Of a DNA stretch of 64,000 nt, positions 16,908 through 25,498 are shown piece after piece. A program made the translations under genes and the position numbers. The stretch comes from Roseiarcus sp963767245 (GTDB lineage Bacteria > Pseudomonadota > Alphaproteobacteria > Rhizobiales > Beijerinckiaceae), in NCBI GenBank assembly GCA_963767245.1, contig CAVYDG010000013.1, positions 372,001-436,000 on the forward strand. Reading direction: 5' to 3'. Numbering within the stretch: position 1 is the stretch's first letter; each line of letters begins with the position of its first letter. Below the pieces are notes generated by a model. It saw only the letters and a list, made by a program, of their open reading frames with translations. It did not search any database and had not been told where the DNA came from.

Positions 16908-18635
16908 TCACCCCTCCGAGAAATCCTCGATCCTGAACTCGGCTTCCGCGCGTTCGCCGCGGTCGGCGAGTGCGCTTTCGCGCATCCTGAGTTCAACCCG
17001 GCGGATCTTGCCGGAGATGGTCTTCGGCAGTTCGAAAAACTCGATCCGCCGCACCCGTTTGTAGGGCGAGAGACGCTCCCGAAGGTGGGCAAAGATCGCC
17101 GCCGCCGTGGCGCTATCGGGCGCATGGCCGGCGACAAGCGCGACATAGGCCTTGGCGACCGTACGGCGCATCGGGTCCGGCGCCGGCACGACTGCCGCTT
17201 CCGCGACCGCCGCGTGTTCGATCAGCACGCTCTCCAGTTCGAACGGACTCAGGCGGTAGTCGCTCGATTTGAACACGTCGTCGGCGCGGCCGATGAAAGC
17301 GATATGGCCTTTGGCGTCGCGCGAGGCGACGTCGCCGGTGCGGTAATATTCGCCCTCGATCGGGATGAGGTCGCCATTGTCGCTCTGATAGCCGCGCATG
17401 AGGCCGACCGGACGCGGTCGGAGCGGAATCGCGATCTCGCCGCTGTCGCTCTCGAACCCGTCGGCGTCGATGAGCGCAATGCGATAGCCGGGTAAGGGCC
17501 GTCCCATCGAGCCGGGGACGACGGTCTCACCGGGCGAGTTGCCGATCATCATTGTCGTCTCGGTCTGGCCGTACGAATCGCGCAAGGTCAGGCCCCAGGC
17601 CCGCCGCACCTGCTCGATGATCTCCGGGTTCACCGGCTCGCCGGCCGCGTTGACTTCTCGCAGGGCGACTTTCCATTGCTTGAGGTCGTGCTGGATCAGC
17701 ATCCGCCAGACGGTCGGGGGCGCGCAGAACGTCGTGACCTGATGCGCGATCAGCGCGTCGAGGGTCGCGAGCGGGTCGAACCGCCCGGCGAAGGCGATAA
17801 TTGTCGCGCCGGCGTTCCACGGCGCAAAGACGCTGGACCATGCGTGCTTGGCCCAGCCCGGCGAGGAGATGTTGAGATGGGCGTCGCCGGGCTTGAGCCC
17901 CAGTCCATACATCGTCGACAGATGCCCGATCGGGTAGCTCGCGTGGCTATGGACGACGAGCTTCGAACGCGCCGTGGTGCCGGAGGTGAAATAGAGCAGC
18001 ATCGGGTCGTCGGCCCCGGTCGGACCGTCGGGCTCGAAGCGGTCGGCGCCGCCGATAAGAGCGTCGTAAGGACGCCAGCCGCGCGGCGCCTCGCCGACCG
18101 CAACCCGCTCGACCGAATCCGCGGCCGTTCCGAACTTGTCCGCATCTGCGCCGTGGGCGACCAGAAACTTCGCCCTGCCGCGGTCCAGCCGGTCGGCGAC
18201 GTCCACGGGCCCGAGGGCCGGCATCGCCGGGATCAGCACGAGCCCGAGCTTCATCGCCGCCAGCATCGTAACCCAGAGTTCCGGAACCACCCCCAGCATC
18301 ATCAGGAGCCGGTCGCCGCGCTTCGCCCCGAGCCGGCGCAGGCCGTTGGCGAGCTGCGACGATTCTTGGGCAAGGTCGGCGAACGTCCGCGTCTCGACGC
18401 CGTCGCCAATAATCTTGAGTGCGGTCTTGCGGCCGTGGTTGCTCGCCGCGAGCTCGGCGTCGAACCATTCCAGCGCCCAGTTGAACCGCTCCGGCCGCGG
18501 CCAGACGAACGCCGACCTCGCGCCGTGATAGTCGCCGTGAAAGTGCAAGAGCAGGTCGCGCGCCTCGCGAAAACTGGGCGCCTTGGAGCTGCCGGACGAT
18601 GAGAACGAGACCTGAGACATGGTGTTGAGGTTCAC
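16908..18635 (-). CDS. Acyl-CoA synthetase (AMP-forming)
   Basis: 575-residue member of the ANL superfamily activating a carboxylic acid as acyl-AMP and then acyl-CoA. The phosphate-binding loop is LLYFTSGTTARSKLVVHSH, the A5 motif DSYGQTETTMMIG, the A7 region YYRTGDVASRD, and the catalytic Lys region ELPKTISGKIRRVELR. Overall it resembles medium-chain or acetyl-like bacterial synthetases; the substrate cannot be fixed. The start at 18635 gives an N-terminal tail of about 20 Ser-rich residues; ATG 18620 is a possible alternative. Confidence 0.92.
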   Translation of the reverse strand: MNLNTMSQVSFSSSGSSKAPSFREARDLLLHFHGDYHGARSAFVWPRPERFNWALEWFDAELAASNHGRKTALKIIGDGVETRTFADLAQESSQLANGLRRLGAKRGDRLLMMLGVVPELWVTMLAAMKLGLVLIPAMPALGPVDVADRLDRGRAKFLVAHGADADKFGTAADSVERVAVGEAPRGWRPYDALIGGADRFEPDGPTGADDPMLLYFTSGTTARSKLVVHSHASYPIGHLSTMYGLGLKPGDAHLNISSPGWAKHAWSSVFAPWNAGATIIAFAGRFDPLATLDALIAHQVTTFCAPPTVWRMLIQHDLKQWKVALREVNAAGEPVNPEIIEQVRRAWGLTLRDSYGQTETTMMIGNSPGETVVPGSMGRPLPGYRIALIDADGFESDSGEIAIPLRPRPVGLMRGYQSDNGDLIPIEGEYYRTGDVASRDAKGHIAFIGRADDVFKSSDYRLSPFELESVLIEHAAVAEAAVVPAPDPMRRTVAKAYVALVAGHAPDSATAAAIFAHLRERLSPYKRVRRIEFFELPKTISGKIRRVELRMRESALADRGERAEAEFRIEDFSEG

Positions 18636-18711
18636 TTCCTTTGACCTGACCCACGCTGCCGCCCCGAGGCGGTTTAGCCTAGCGCCCGAATTCGAGAATT
18701 CGGTCGGCGGG

Positions 18712-19704
18712 TCACGGCGTCTTCAGCACGTGATATTCAATGCGGCGGTTGCGCAGACGTCCCTGCGGCGTGTCGTTGCTGGCGATTGGATCGGCTTGGC
18801 CGTAACCCTTTGCAACCAGCATGTCCGGACTGACGCCGTATTTGATGAAGGCGTCGCGGACGGCGTCGCCGCGCGCCTGCGACAGCGTGACGTTGTCGGC
18901 GGCATTGCCGGTGTTGTCGGTGTAGCCGGCGATCTCCAGCACGTGGCCGGCCGGAAGTTTTTTCAGATCGTCGGCGGCGTTCTGCAGCAGGTCGGCCATT
19001 CTGGCGGGCACTTCGGCCCCGCCTGAGGGGAAGGTTACGACGGAATCGTTGAGCGCCGCGGTCAGGGCCTTGGCGTCGAACGCCGAGCCAAGCGAGGCGA
19101 GTTCGCCCTTTGCCTTTTCATTGCCTTGAGATTCGAGATCGGCGGCTTCCTTCGCTTCATCGGCTTCGGACGGGGGCGCGGCTGCCGTCGCCACTGTGTC
19201 GGATGCCGGCGGTTGGGCCGCCGTCGCGTCGGCGGCGGGCGCTGTCGCGGGGGCCGGAGCAGCAGCGGTCGCGTCGGCCGCGGGCGCTGGCGTGGGAGCT
19301 GGCGGCTGGGCTGTCGTGTCGGCGGCTTGCGCTGGCGCGGCAGCCGGGGCCTGTGCGGCGGTCTGCGGCTCGGCGGCAGGCGGCTGGGCGGCGGGCGCTG
19401 GCGCGGGAGCCGGCGCAGGCGCAGGGGCCGTCGCCTGGGCTGTCGAGTCGGCGGCGGGCGCTAGCGCGGCAGCCGGGGCCTGCGCGGCGGTCTGCGGCGC
19501 GGGCGCTGGCGCGGGGGCTGTCGCCTGGGCAGGCGCCTGGGCAGGCGCCGGCGCAGGAGCCGGCGTTGGTGTGGCGGTCTGCGGGGCAGGAGCCGGCGCC
19601 TGCGGGGCGGGCGGCGGCGTCTGATTGCCGGTCGACCAGAAGAACAATCCGAAGGCGATCAGGACGACCACGGCCAGTATCGACAATAGCGACGAGCGTG
19701 ACAT
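18712..19704 (-). CDS. OmpA-domain protein with long Ala/Pro-rich linker
   Basis: 330 residues. A membrane anchor (about 5-24, SILAVVVLIAFGLFFW) is followed by a low-complexity Ala/Pro/Gln/Thr linker (about 30-175) and a C-terminal OmpA/MotB peptidoglycan-binding domain (about 215-328) with EIAGYTDNTGNAADNVTLSQARGDAVRDAFI and QGRLRNRRIEYHVL. It probably links the inner membrane to peptidoglycan across the periplasm. The linker is encoded by imprecise short repeats at 19200-19620, which also produce long spurious frames on the other strand. Confidence 0.9.
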   Translation of the reverse strand: MSRSSLLSILAVVVLIAFGLFFWSTGNQTPPPAPQAPAPAPQTATPTPAPAPAPAQAPAQATAPAPAPAPQTAAQAPAAALAPAADSTAQATAPAPAPAPAPAPAAQPPAAEPQTAAQAPAAAPAQAADTTAQPPAPTPAPAADATAAAPAPATAPAADATAAQPPASDTVATAAAPPSEADEAKEAADLESQGNEKAKGELASLGSAFDAKALTAALNDSVVTFPSGGAEVPARMADLLQNAADDLKKLPAGHVLEIAGYTDNTGNAADNVTLSQARGDAVRDAFIKYGVSPDMLVAKGYGQADPIASNDTPQGRLRNRRIEYHVLKTP

Positions 19705-19998
19705 GACGGATCCTCCCTGTTCTTTTAACTTCTCGCAGATCGATCAACGCGACTATACATTCCTTCGATCCGCGCGAGCAATCAGCGGGCGCCTGTCTCA
19801 GCCAGGTTCGAGCGGTCGATGCGGATCGGCTAAGGCGGACAGCGCGTCTTCCCCCTTGTGGGGGAGGGTTAAGGAGGGGGTCGCGCCGCGGCTGTTCAAG
19901 AAGTGAAGTGGCGGAGCGACCCGTTCTACCGGTCGTGCGACCCCCCACCCCCGCCCGCCCCCACAAGGGGGGCGGCGGCGCGAACGGAAGGCAAAAGG

Positions 19999-20246
19999 TC
20001 ACGACCTGTGTTGCTTCTTCTCCGCATAGGGGTTGTCGCCGCCGAAGCGCAGCGAGAGGCGGATCGGGACGCCGTTGAGGTCGAAGGTCTCGCGCAGGTG
20101 GTTGACGAGGTAGCGCTTATAGCTCTCGAGAATGCTGGCGACGGCATGGCCGAACAGGACGAAGAACGCCGGAGCGCCTTGGGCTGGGTGATGTTAGCGA
20201 ATTTTCACCCGCCGCCCGGCGACGGCCGGGGGGACGTCGCGTCGAC
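19999..20246 (-). pseudogene. Decayed duplicate of the 3' end of der
   Basis: This stretch aligns with the last ~245 bases of der (22981-23227) in the same orientation. The readable part gives FFVLFGHAVASILESYKRYLVN and GVPIRLSLR, close to the corresponding Der residues, and ends at its own TGA. Single-base deletions and an early stop break the frame before that. Homology stops abruptly at a GTCGAC present in both copies (20241-20246). Its divergence from the intact der shows it is an older or foreign copy. Confidence 0.85.
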
Positions 20247-20249
20247 AAA

Positions 20250-20280
20250 CAAAGACCCCGCCGCTGCCGACGGCGGGGCT
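20250..20280 (-). terminator. Terminator of the ice-binding-type gene
   Basis: Perfect 8-bp stem (CCCCGCCG 20256-20263, CGGCGGGG 20271-20278), 7-base loop; on the minus strand it is followed by TCTTTGTTT. It lies 24 bases after the stop of the minus-strand gene at 20304 and directly adjoins the der-remnant junction. Confidence 0.85.
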
Positions 20281-20303
20281 TCGCCGGCCGGCTGGGTCCC
20301 CGT

Positions 20304-21113
20304 TCAGGCCGCGAGGGCGTTTCTCTTTGTCGCCTGACGATATCCGACGAAGCCAAGGCCCGCGAAGCCGAGCAGCATCATCGCCCAGGTCGAAGGCTCA
20401 GGGACTGGGCTGCCGCCCGGGGGACTGAAGCAACCGCCGATGCCGACGTGGTTGGTATCCATTGTTACCGCGCCGGTCAGGGCTATGGCTCTACCGCAGG
20501 CGATGTTTGCGCCAGTGTTGAGGGTAACGCTGATGTCCGCGTCAATCGTGCCGACGAAATCGGTGGTGGTCCCAAGGGTGGCGGAGGTGCCGACCTGCCA
20601 AAAGACGTTGGCTCCGCTGGCGCCGTTGATAAGATCAACGTCGGCAGCGCTGGCGCTCGTCAGCGTGCTGCCAATCTGAAAGACGAAGACGGCGTTCGGA
20701 TCGCCCCCGCCGTTCAGCGTCAAGGTTCCAGTGAGTTGCGCCGACGAGGAGAAGGTGTAGACGCCAGGCGTGAGGGTAAGGCCGCCGAGATCCATTCCGG
20801 TCAAATCGTGGTTGGACGCCAGCCCAGCGGCGACATTGTACGCAACCAGTGCGTCGGCTTGGGCCGCCATGGCGACGGCGTTACCGTCGTATTCCGTTCC
20901 GGTGATACTCCCTGGGGGAAAGCCGGTGATCGAGGTTCCCGAGTAAACCCCCAGATCTCCCCCTATGACGCTGGACCCAGTGTTGGTCACCGTGCTGGCG
21001 CCGAGCACGCCGAACGCTGCCGCCGTGCCCAGGTTGACCGCCGCGGCCTGAGCGCCGTGGGGCCAGAGTGCGAGCCCAGCTATGCCGACTGCTGCGAGCG
21101 CATGAAATTTCAT
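20304..21113 (-). CDS. Ice-binding-like (DUF3494) secreted protein with PEP-CTERM anchor
   Basis: 269 residues: signal peptide (to AQA at about 23), a DUF3494 ice-binding-type beta-solenoid domain (VNLGTAAAFGVLGASTVTNTG, then GGDLGVYSGTSITGF and FQIGSTLTSASAADVDLINGA), and a C-terminal VPEPSTWAMMLLGFAGLGFVGYRQ, the PEP-CTERM sorting signal recognised by exosortase. DUF3494 proteins bind ice in some bacteria, but many act as adhesins, so ice binding is not proven. It lies in a small insert between two copies of the der 3' end, and its gene has its own terminator. Confidence 0.9.
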   Translation of the reverse strand: MKFHALAAVGIAGLALWPHGAQAAAVNLGTAAAFGVLGASTVTNTGSSVIGGDLGVYSGTSITGFPPGSITGTEYDGNAVAMAAQADALVAYNVAAGLASNHDLTGMDLGGLTLTPGVYTFSSSAQLTGTLTLNGGGDPNAVFVFQIGSTLTSASAADVDLINGASGANVFWQVGTSATLGTTTDFVGTIDADISVTLNTGANIACGRAIALTGAVTMDTNHVGIGGCFSPPGGSPVPEPSTWAMMLLGFAGLGFVGYRQATKRNALAA

Positions 21114-21621
21114 AGATTTAACTCCCCTGCCCCTAGGATAGGTCGCCGAGACGCTTTGTCATTCTATTTCGCTCATCCAAATGAATGAATGAATGGATTG
21201 CCGCAGGGGACTTGGGCGCCGGCGCCTGGCATCGCGCCGCGCAGGGTTTTGGGGCAACGAAGCTCTTTAAGTCTAGCCATTCGCGTTCTCTTTGAGGCGC
21301 CGCGCCCTCATCTTAGTCTTCTACTGTGCGCGAACGCTCTCCGAGCTGTTGAGCGCCGCGAGCGCAGGCCGAAGTGCGCTAGGTGCTTCGCCCTCCGCTC
21401 ACTCGGCGTGAGTAGTTTCCAAATCTCCCGAAACGGCCAGCAGCTTCGCGGCTATAACAAACGCCTGAAGCTGTTCGGCGGGCCTATGCTCTGGTCGTTT
21501 TGCTTCGACAGACGGCGGCAACGATTGCCTCCCTCTTACCCTCCACAACAATGCGGAGTTGTATTTGAACGGGCGTGGCGCTTAGTCTTTGATCCTCGGC
21601 TACCCAATCTCAGGGGTTGCC
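21114..21621. other. Intergenic region of the der-flanked insert
   Basis: About 500 bases between the divergent ice-binding-type and small secreted genes. It contains a short ATGA tandem run near 21178-21193. No convincing gene, and only fragmentary promoters, can be seen. Confidence 0.4.
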
Positions 21622-21785
21622 ATGAAGAAAGCTTTGTTGCGAGGAATCGCCGGCGCCGGGGCGCAATCGTCGCCCTAAGCACAGTCAGCCTAGCCCATGC
21701 CGATGTGGGACTTTGGGTTAATGGCGGGCTCTCAAACATCGGGCTGGTGGACGTCGCGACCGCGGCCGTGACCGATGTAAATTGA
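21622..21785 (+). pseudogene. Small secreted protein, frameshifted
   Basis: ATG 21622 opens MKKALLRGIAGAG, the start of a signal peptide, but the frame stops at 21678. One base later the other frame continues seamlessly with AIVALSTVSLAHA, a hydrophobic core and cleavage site, then DVGLWVNGGLSNIGLVDVA to a TGA at 21785. A missing G in the GGGG run near 21661 explains the break. Even if restored, the mature part is under 30 residues, so the gene may also be truncated. Confidence 0.5.
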
Positions 21786-21796
21786 ACGCTAAAAAC

Positions 21797-22967
21797 ATGC
21801 CTGCCGACTCACATGGGCGCATCATTCCGAGAATCCATGACGCAGCGCTTGACCCGCGGTTGTGGACCAGTGTCCTGGGATCGGTCACCGAGGCTTTGGG
21901 CGCCGTCGGAGCTGCGTATATCGTCCGAAATGCGCGTACTGGCCGGGTCGACTGGGCCAACTTCCTGGGCCCGAGCGCCCAATTCACGTCGGACTACATC
22001 ACTCGCTATGCAGCCAAAGATCCTTTCGTCGAGCTCCTCACGAAATCATGAGGGGGTGTGGATAAGGCTCTCCGAACAATTGCCGGCGCCAGAATTACAC
22101 CGGAATGAATGGTACACCGACTTCGTGCTGAAAAGCGGAGTGAAGGATATCGTCGCCGCACAGATCAGCAATACCGGATCGCACAGAGTCGTATTCGGCA
22201 TTCACGAGGGAATTGGCGAAAAGCCGCTTCCCATATCGCGTCTCAAACGTCTGAATCGACTGTTGGAGCCTCTTCGCAGAGCCGCCGAGGTTCAACTCCG
22301 GCTGCGGGAACTCGGATGGAAATCCGCCGTCGTGGCGCGCGCGTTTGACCAGGTCTCGACCGGCGTCATCATCGTCGACGCCTATGGCTCTGTCATCGAG
22401 ATGAACGGATTGGCCGAGCGGGTCGTTCGGCGGGGCGACGGCCTCATTTTCCAGCATGGCGCGCTCGCCGCGGCGCGCGTATTCGAGACCGCCAAACTTG
22501 CAGGCGCGATTGCATCGGCGACAAAACCTGAACCGGCGGCGACGAGCAGCCGCATCCTCATCGGCCGGCAGGGCGGCAAACACGACTACCTTCTCGCCAT
22601 CTCGCCCCTCGGCGTCGAGCTCGGCTTCTACTCGGATCCAATGGCCCTCATCATCGTCGTGGATCCTGAGGCGCGGTGCCCCAAGGCCGACGACCTCTCG
22701 GCCTATTTCGGACTGTCCTTCGCGGAGTCACGGCTCGCGATCCAACTCATGTCGGGCCAGGCGCTGGGCGCCATCGCGGCGGAGTCCGGCGCATCGAAAG
22801 CGACGCTCCGCAGCCAGTTGCACTCTATCCTGAAGAAGGTCAGGGTTGAAAGGCAGGCCGACCTATTTCTCGTCCTCGCCAGAGTTCCATCCTCGCCGGA
22901 CGGGGAAGACGCCGCGAAAGCGAATCCGCAGCCAAGCGCGGGTAACGCTGGCTCATTCAACCCTTGA
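21797..22967 (+). pseudogene. LuxR-type transcriptional regulator, frameshifted
   Basis: The first 83 or so residues (IHDAALDPRLWTSVLGSVTE to DPFVELLTK) are in one frame; from 22046 the protein continues in the next frame as HEGVWIRLSEQ through to a LuxR-like helix-turn-helix (LSFAESRLAIQLMSGQALGAIAAE, then ATLRSQLHSILKKVRVERQADLFLVL). An extra A in the AAA at 22043-22045 accounts for the shift. ATG 21797 is preferred over TTG 21782. Intact relatives are about 385-residue regulators. It is divergent from the ice-binding-type gene and could have regulated it. Confidence 0.8.
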
Positions 22968-22980
22968 AGCCGCCGCGCTA

Positions 22981-24390
22981 TCAGGAATTGCGCCGCTTTT
23001 TCTTGGCGTACGGGTTCTCGCCGCCCGAGCGCAGCGAGAGGCGGATCGGCACGCCGAAAAGGCCGAAGGTTTCGCGCAGGCCGTTGACGAGGTAGCGCTT
23101 GTAGCTCTCGGGAATGCTGGCGACGGCATTGCCGAACAGGACGAAGAACGGCGGACGCGCCTTGGGTTGGGTCATATAGCGGATCTTGACCCGCCGCCCC
23201 GAGACGGCGGGCGGGGGCGTCGTGTCGACCACCGGCGCGAGCCAGCGGTTGAGCCGCCCGGTCGAGATGCGCGTATTCCAGATCGCGTCGGTGGCGACGA
23301 TCGCCTCCATGAGCTTGTCGACATGCGCGCCGGTCAGGCCTGAAACGGGAATGACGCGGGTTCCGCGCAATTGCGGCAGCAGGCGGTCGGCGTCGGCGCG
23401 CAATTCGCGCGCCTTGTCGCTCTTGTTGTCGATCAGGTCCCATTTGTTGAGGCCGATGACCAGCGCCCTGCCCTCCTGCTCGACCAGATCGGCGAGCGTC
23501 AGGTCCTGTTTCTCGAACGGGATCGTCGCGTCGAGCAGTAGCACCACGACCTCGGCGAAACGCACCGCTCGCAGCGCGTCGGCGACGGCGAGCTTCTCTA
23601 CCTTCTCGACCACCCGCGACTTCCGCCGCAAGCCAGCGGTGTCGAAGATCTTGAGCTTGCGATCGCGCCACTCGGCCTCGAGTCCGATGCTGTCGCGGGT
23701 GATGCCGGGCTCGGGGCCGGTCAGCAGGCGATCCTGGCCGAGGATGTGGTTGATGAGCGTCGATTTGCCGGCGTTTGGCCGCCCCAAAACGGCGATACGC
23801 AGGGGCTTGGTGACGTCGAGCTCGCTGCCGTCCTCCTCTTCGCCAAGAACGAGCGGCTCCGCGACGTCCTCTTCGTCCGGGTCGAGACGCGCGGCGCGCG
23901 GCAGGACTTCGACCAGCGCGTCATAGAGTTCGCTCAAGCCCTCGCCATGCTCGGCGGAGAGCGCAATCGGCTCGCCGAGGCCGAGGCTGAACGCTTCATA
24001 GACGCCGTCGCGCCCGGCGTGCCCTTCGGCCTTGTTGGCGACCACGATGATCGGCTTGCCGACGCGGCGCACGGCTTGAGCGAAATGCCGGTCGCTGGCG
24101 GTAAGGCCCGCGCGCGCATCGACGACGAACAGGATCACGTCGCAGTCGATGAGGGCTGTTTCCGTCTGCGCGCGCATCCGCCCGGCGAGGGTGTCGGGAT
24201 CGCTCTCCTCGAGCCCGGCCGTGTCGACGATGGTAAAGGCGAGATCGGCAAGCCGCGCGTCGCCCTCGCGGCGGTCGCGGGTAACGCCGGGCTCGTCGTC
24301 GACCAGCGCCAGCTTGCGGCCGACGAGCCGGTTGAACAGCGTTGATTTGCCGACGTTCGGGCGGCCGATGATCGCAACCTTGGCGCTCAT
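22981..24390 (-). CDS. der: Ribosome biogenesis GTPase Der (EngA)
   Basis: 469-residue double-GTPase needed for 50S subunit maturation. The first G domain has IIGRPNVGKSTLFNRLVG, DEPGVTRD, VDTAG; the second has VLGRPNAGKSTLINHILG, EPGITRD, FDTAGLRRK; the C-terminal KH-like domain ends VPIRLSLRSGGENPY and a basic tail. All nucleotide motifs are intact. A second, decayed copy of the last 80 codons lies at 19999-20246. The YfgM-like gene is 41 bases upstream on the same strand, a frequent pair in Alphaproteobacteria. Confidence 0.97.
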   Translation of the reverse strand: MSAKVAIIGRPNVGKSTLFNRLVGRKLALVDDEPGVTRDRREGDARLADLAFTIVDTAGLEESDPDTLAGRMRAQTETALIDCDVILFVVDARAGLTASDRHFAQAVRRVGKPIIVVANKAEGHAGRDGVYEAFSLGLGEPIALSAEHGEGLSELYDALVEVLPRAARLDPDEEDVAEPLVLGEEEDGSELDVTKPLRIAVLGRPNAGKSTLINHILGQDRLLTGPEPGITRDSIGLEAEWRDRKLKIFDTAGLRRKSRVVEKVEKLAVADALRAVRFAEVVVLLLDATIPFEKQDLTLADLVEQEGRALVIGLNKWDLIDNKSDKARELRADADRLLPQLRGTRVIPVSGLTGAHVDKLMEAIVATDAIWNTRISTGRLNRWLAPVVDTTPPPAVSGRRVKIRYMTQPKARPPFFVLFGNAVASIPESYKRYLVNGLRETFGLFGVPIRLSLRSGGENPYAKKKRRNS

Positions 24391-24431
24391 GGGGATTCAG
24401 TCAGTTCGGCCGGGGAGAACCGGCCTCGAGT

Positions 24432-25097
24432 TCACTTCGCCACGGCCGATCGATTGGAAGCCACGAGTCCGAGCCAGCGGCTCGCCATTTGCCGCTCGTC
24501 CGGAGAGACCTCGGGGTCGCCGAGGACAAGGTCGAGCTGCTTGGCGGCGTCGTCATAGTCGTTGCGCGTCAGCGCCTGCGCCGCGAGATCGAGCTGCGCG
24601 AGGCGCCGGAAGGGTCCGTCCCCGCCCGAAAGCGCGGTCAGCGCCGCCTCGCCTTTCTGCTCTTCGCCGGGAATGTCGACCCTGAGCAGACCGGCGCGCA
24701 GGCGGGCGGCGTCGCGGAAGAGCGGATCGATCGCCGCATCGCCTGAGACCGCGTCGAAGGCGGCGGCTGCGCCCTGCGGGTCGCCCTGCGCCTTAGCGCC
24801 GGCCGCGGCCATCTGCGCCAGCGCCCGATAGCCGCTTGGGCCTTCGGCCGCGATTTTGTCGAAGCCGGCCTTCGCCTCATCGAGCTTGCCGCCCTCGAGC
24901 GCCGCAAGCGCCTGCTGGAACTGGTCGCCAGCCGCCTGCTGGTTCCGTTCGCGCTCATATTGCCAATAGCGAAATCCGGCCGCGGCGAGCACGATCAGCG
25001 CCGCCCCGGCCAGGATCAGGTTTTGGTGTTTCTTCCAGAATTCCGCCGCCTTGTCGCGCCGGACTTCCTCGTCAACCTCGTGAAAGATGTCGCTCAT
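24432..25097 (-). CDS. YfgM-like tetratricopeptide membrane protein
   Basis: 221 residues: a cytoplasmic N-terminus (MSDIFHEVDEEVRRDKAAEFWKKH), one transmembrane helix (about 28-45, LILAGAALIVLAAAGFRYW) and a periplasmic TPR-like helical region. This is the UPF0070/YfgM-type layout; E. coli YfgM is an ancillary SecYEG and chaperone-network protein. Conservation upstream of der supports the assignment, though the alphaproteobacterial role is not established. Confidence 0.85.
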   Translation of the reverse strand: MSDIFHEVDEEVRRDKAAEFWKKHQNLILAGAALIVLAAAGFRYWQYERERNQQAAGDQFQQALAALEGGKLDEAKAGFDKIAAEGPSGYRALAQMAAAGAKAQGDPQGAAAAFDAVSGDAAIDPLFRDAARLRAGLLRVDIPGEEQKGEAALTALSGGDGPFRRLAQLDLAAQALTRNDYDDAAKQLDLVLGDPEVSPDERQMASRWLGLVASNRSAVAK

Positions 25098-25498
25098 GCT
25101 TGACGCTCGTACCGACGCTTGCGCGACCCGTCGGGGCGCCGCGGGCGTTTGGCGAATTTCGGCCGGACTATCATATGGGGAAGGCGAAAGCGAGCGCGCT
25201 GGCTTTGGCGACTTGATGGTTCACGGAGGCCATCGAAGCGGGCGCGGCGAATAAAGAGAACGCCAGGCGCGTTAAGGGCGACGATTGGCGCCTCTGAAGC
25301 CCCCTCGTCCTGAGGCGCCCCGGAGGGGCCTCGAAGGACGCTCCAGTGCGCACAAAGCCCGCGCAGCCCCTAGAGCATCCTTCGAGCCCCCGGACTGTGA
25401 TCCGACGGGCCTTCGGCGCTCCTCGAGGCATGAGGGCGGTGAGCGTTCGTTGCAGAATGGACTAACCTTTGGACGGACGAACATTGGCGGCCAGCCAG
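25098..25498. repeat. Intergenic region with degenerate palindromic repeats
   Basis: About 400 bases without a convincing gene. At 25302-25340 and 25377-25438 it carries GC-rich imperfect palindromes of the CCTCGTCCTGAGG...CCTCGAAGGA type, common scattered repeats in this group. They probably fold into hairpins beyond the divergent genes on either side. Confidence 0.6.

Noticed and set aside
19110..19706. Long Gly/Ala and Arg-rich frames on the plus strand opposite the OmpA-domain gene
   Set aside because: Shadows of the Ala/Pro low-complexity linker; no motif or ribosome site.
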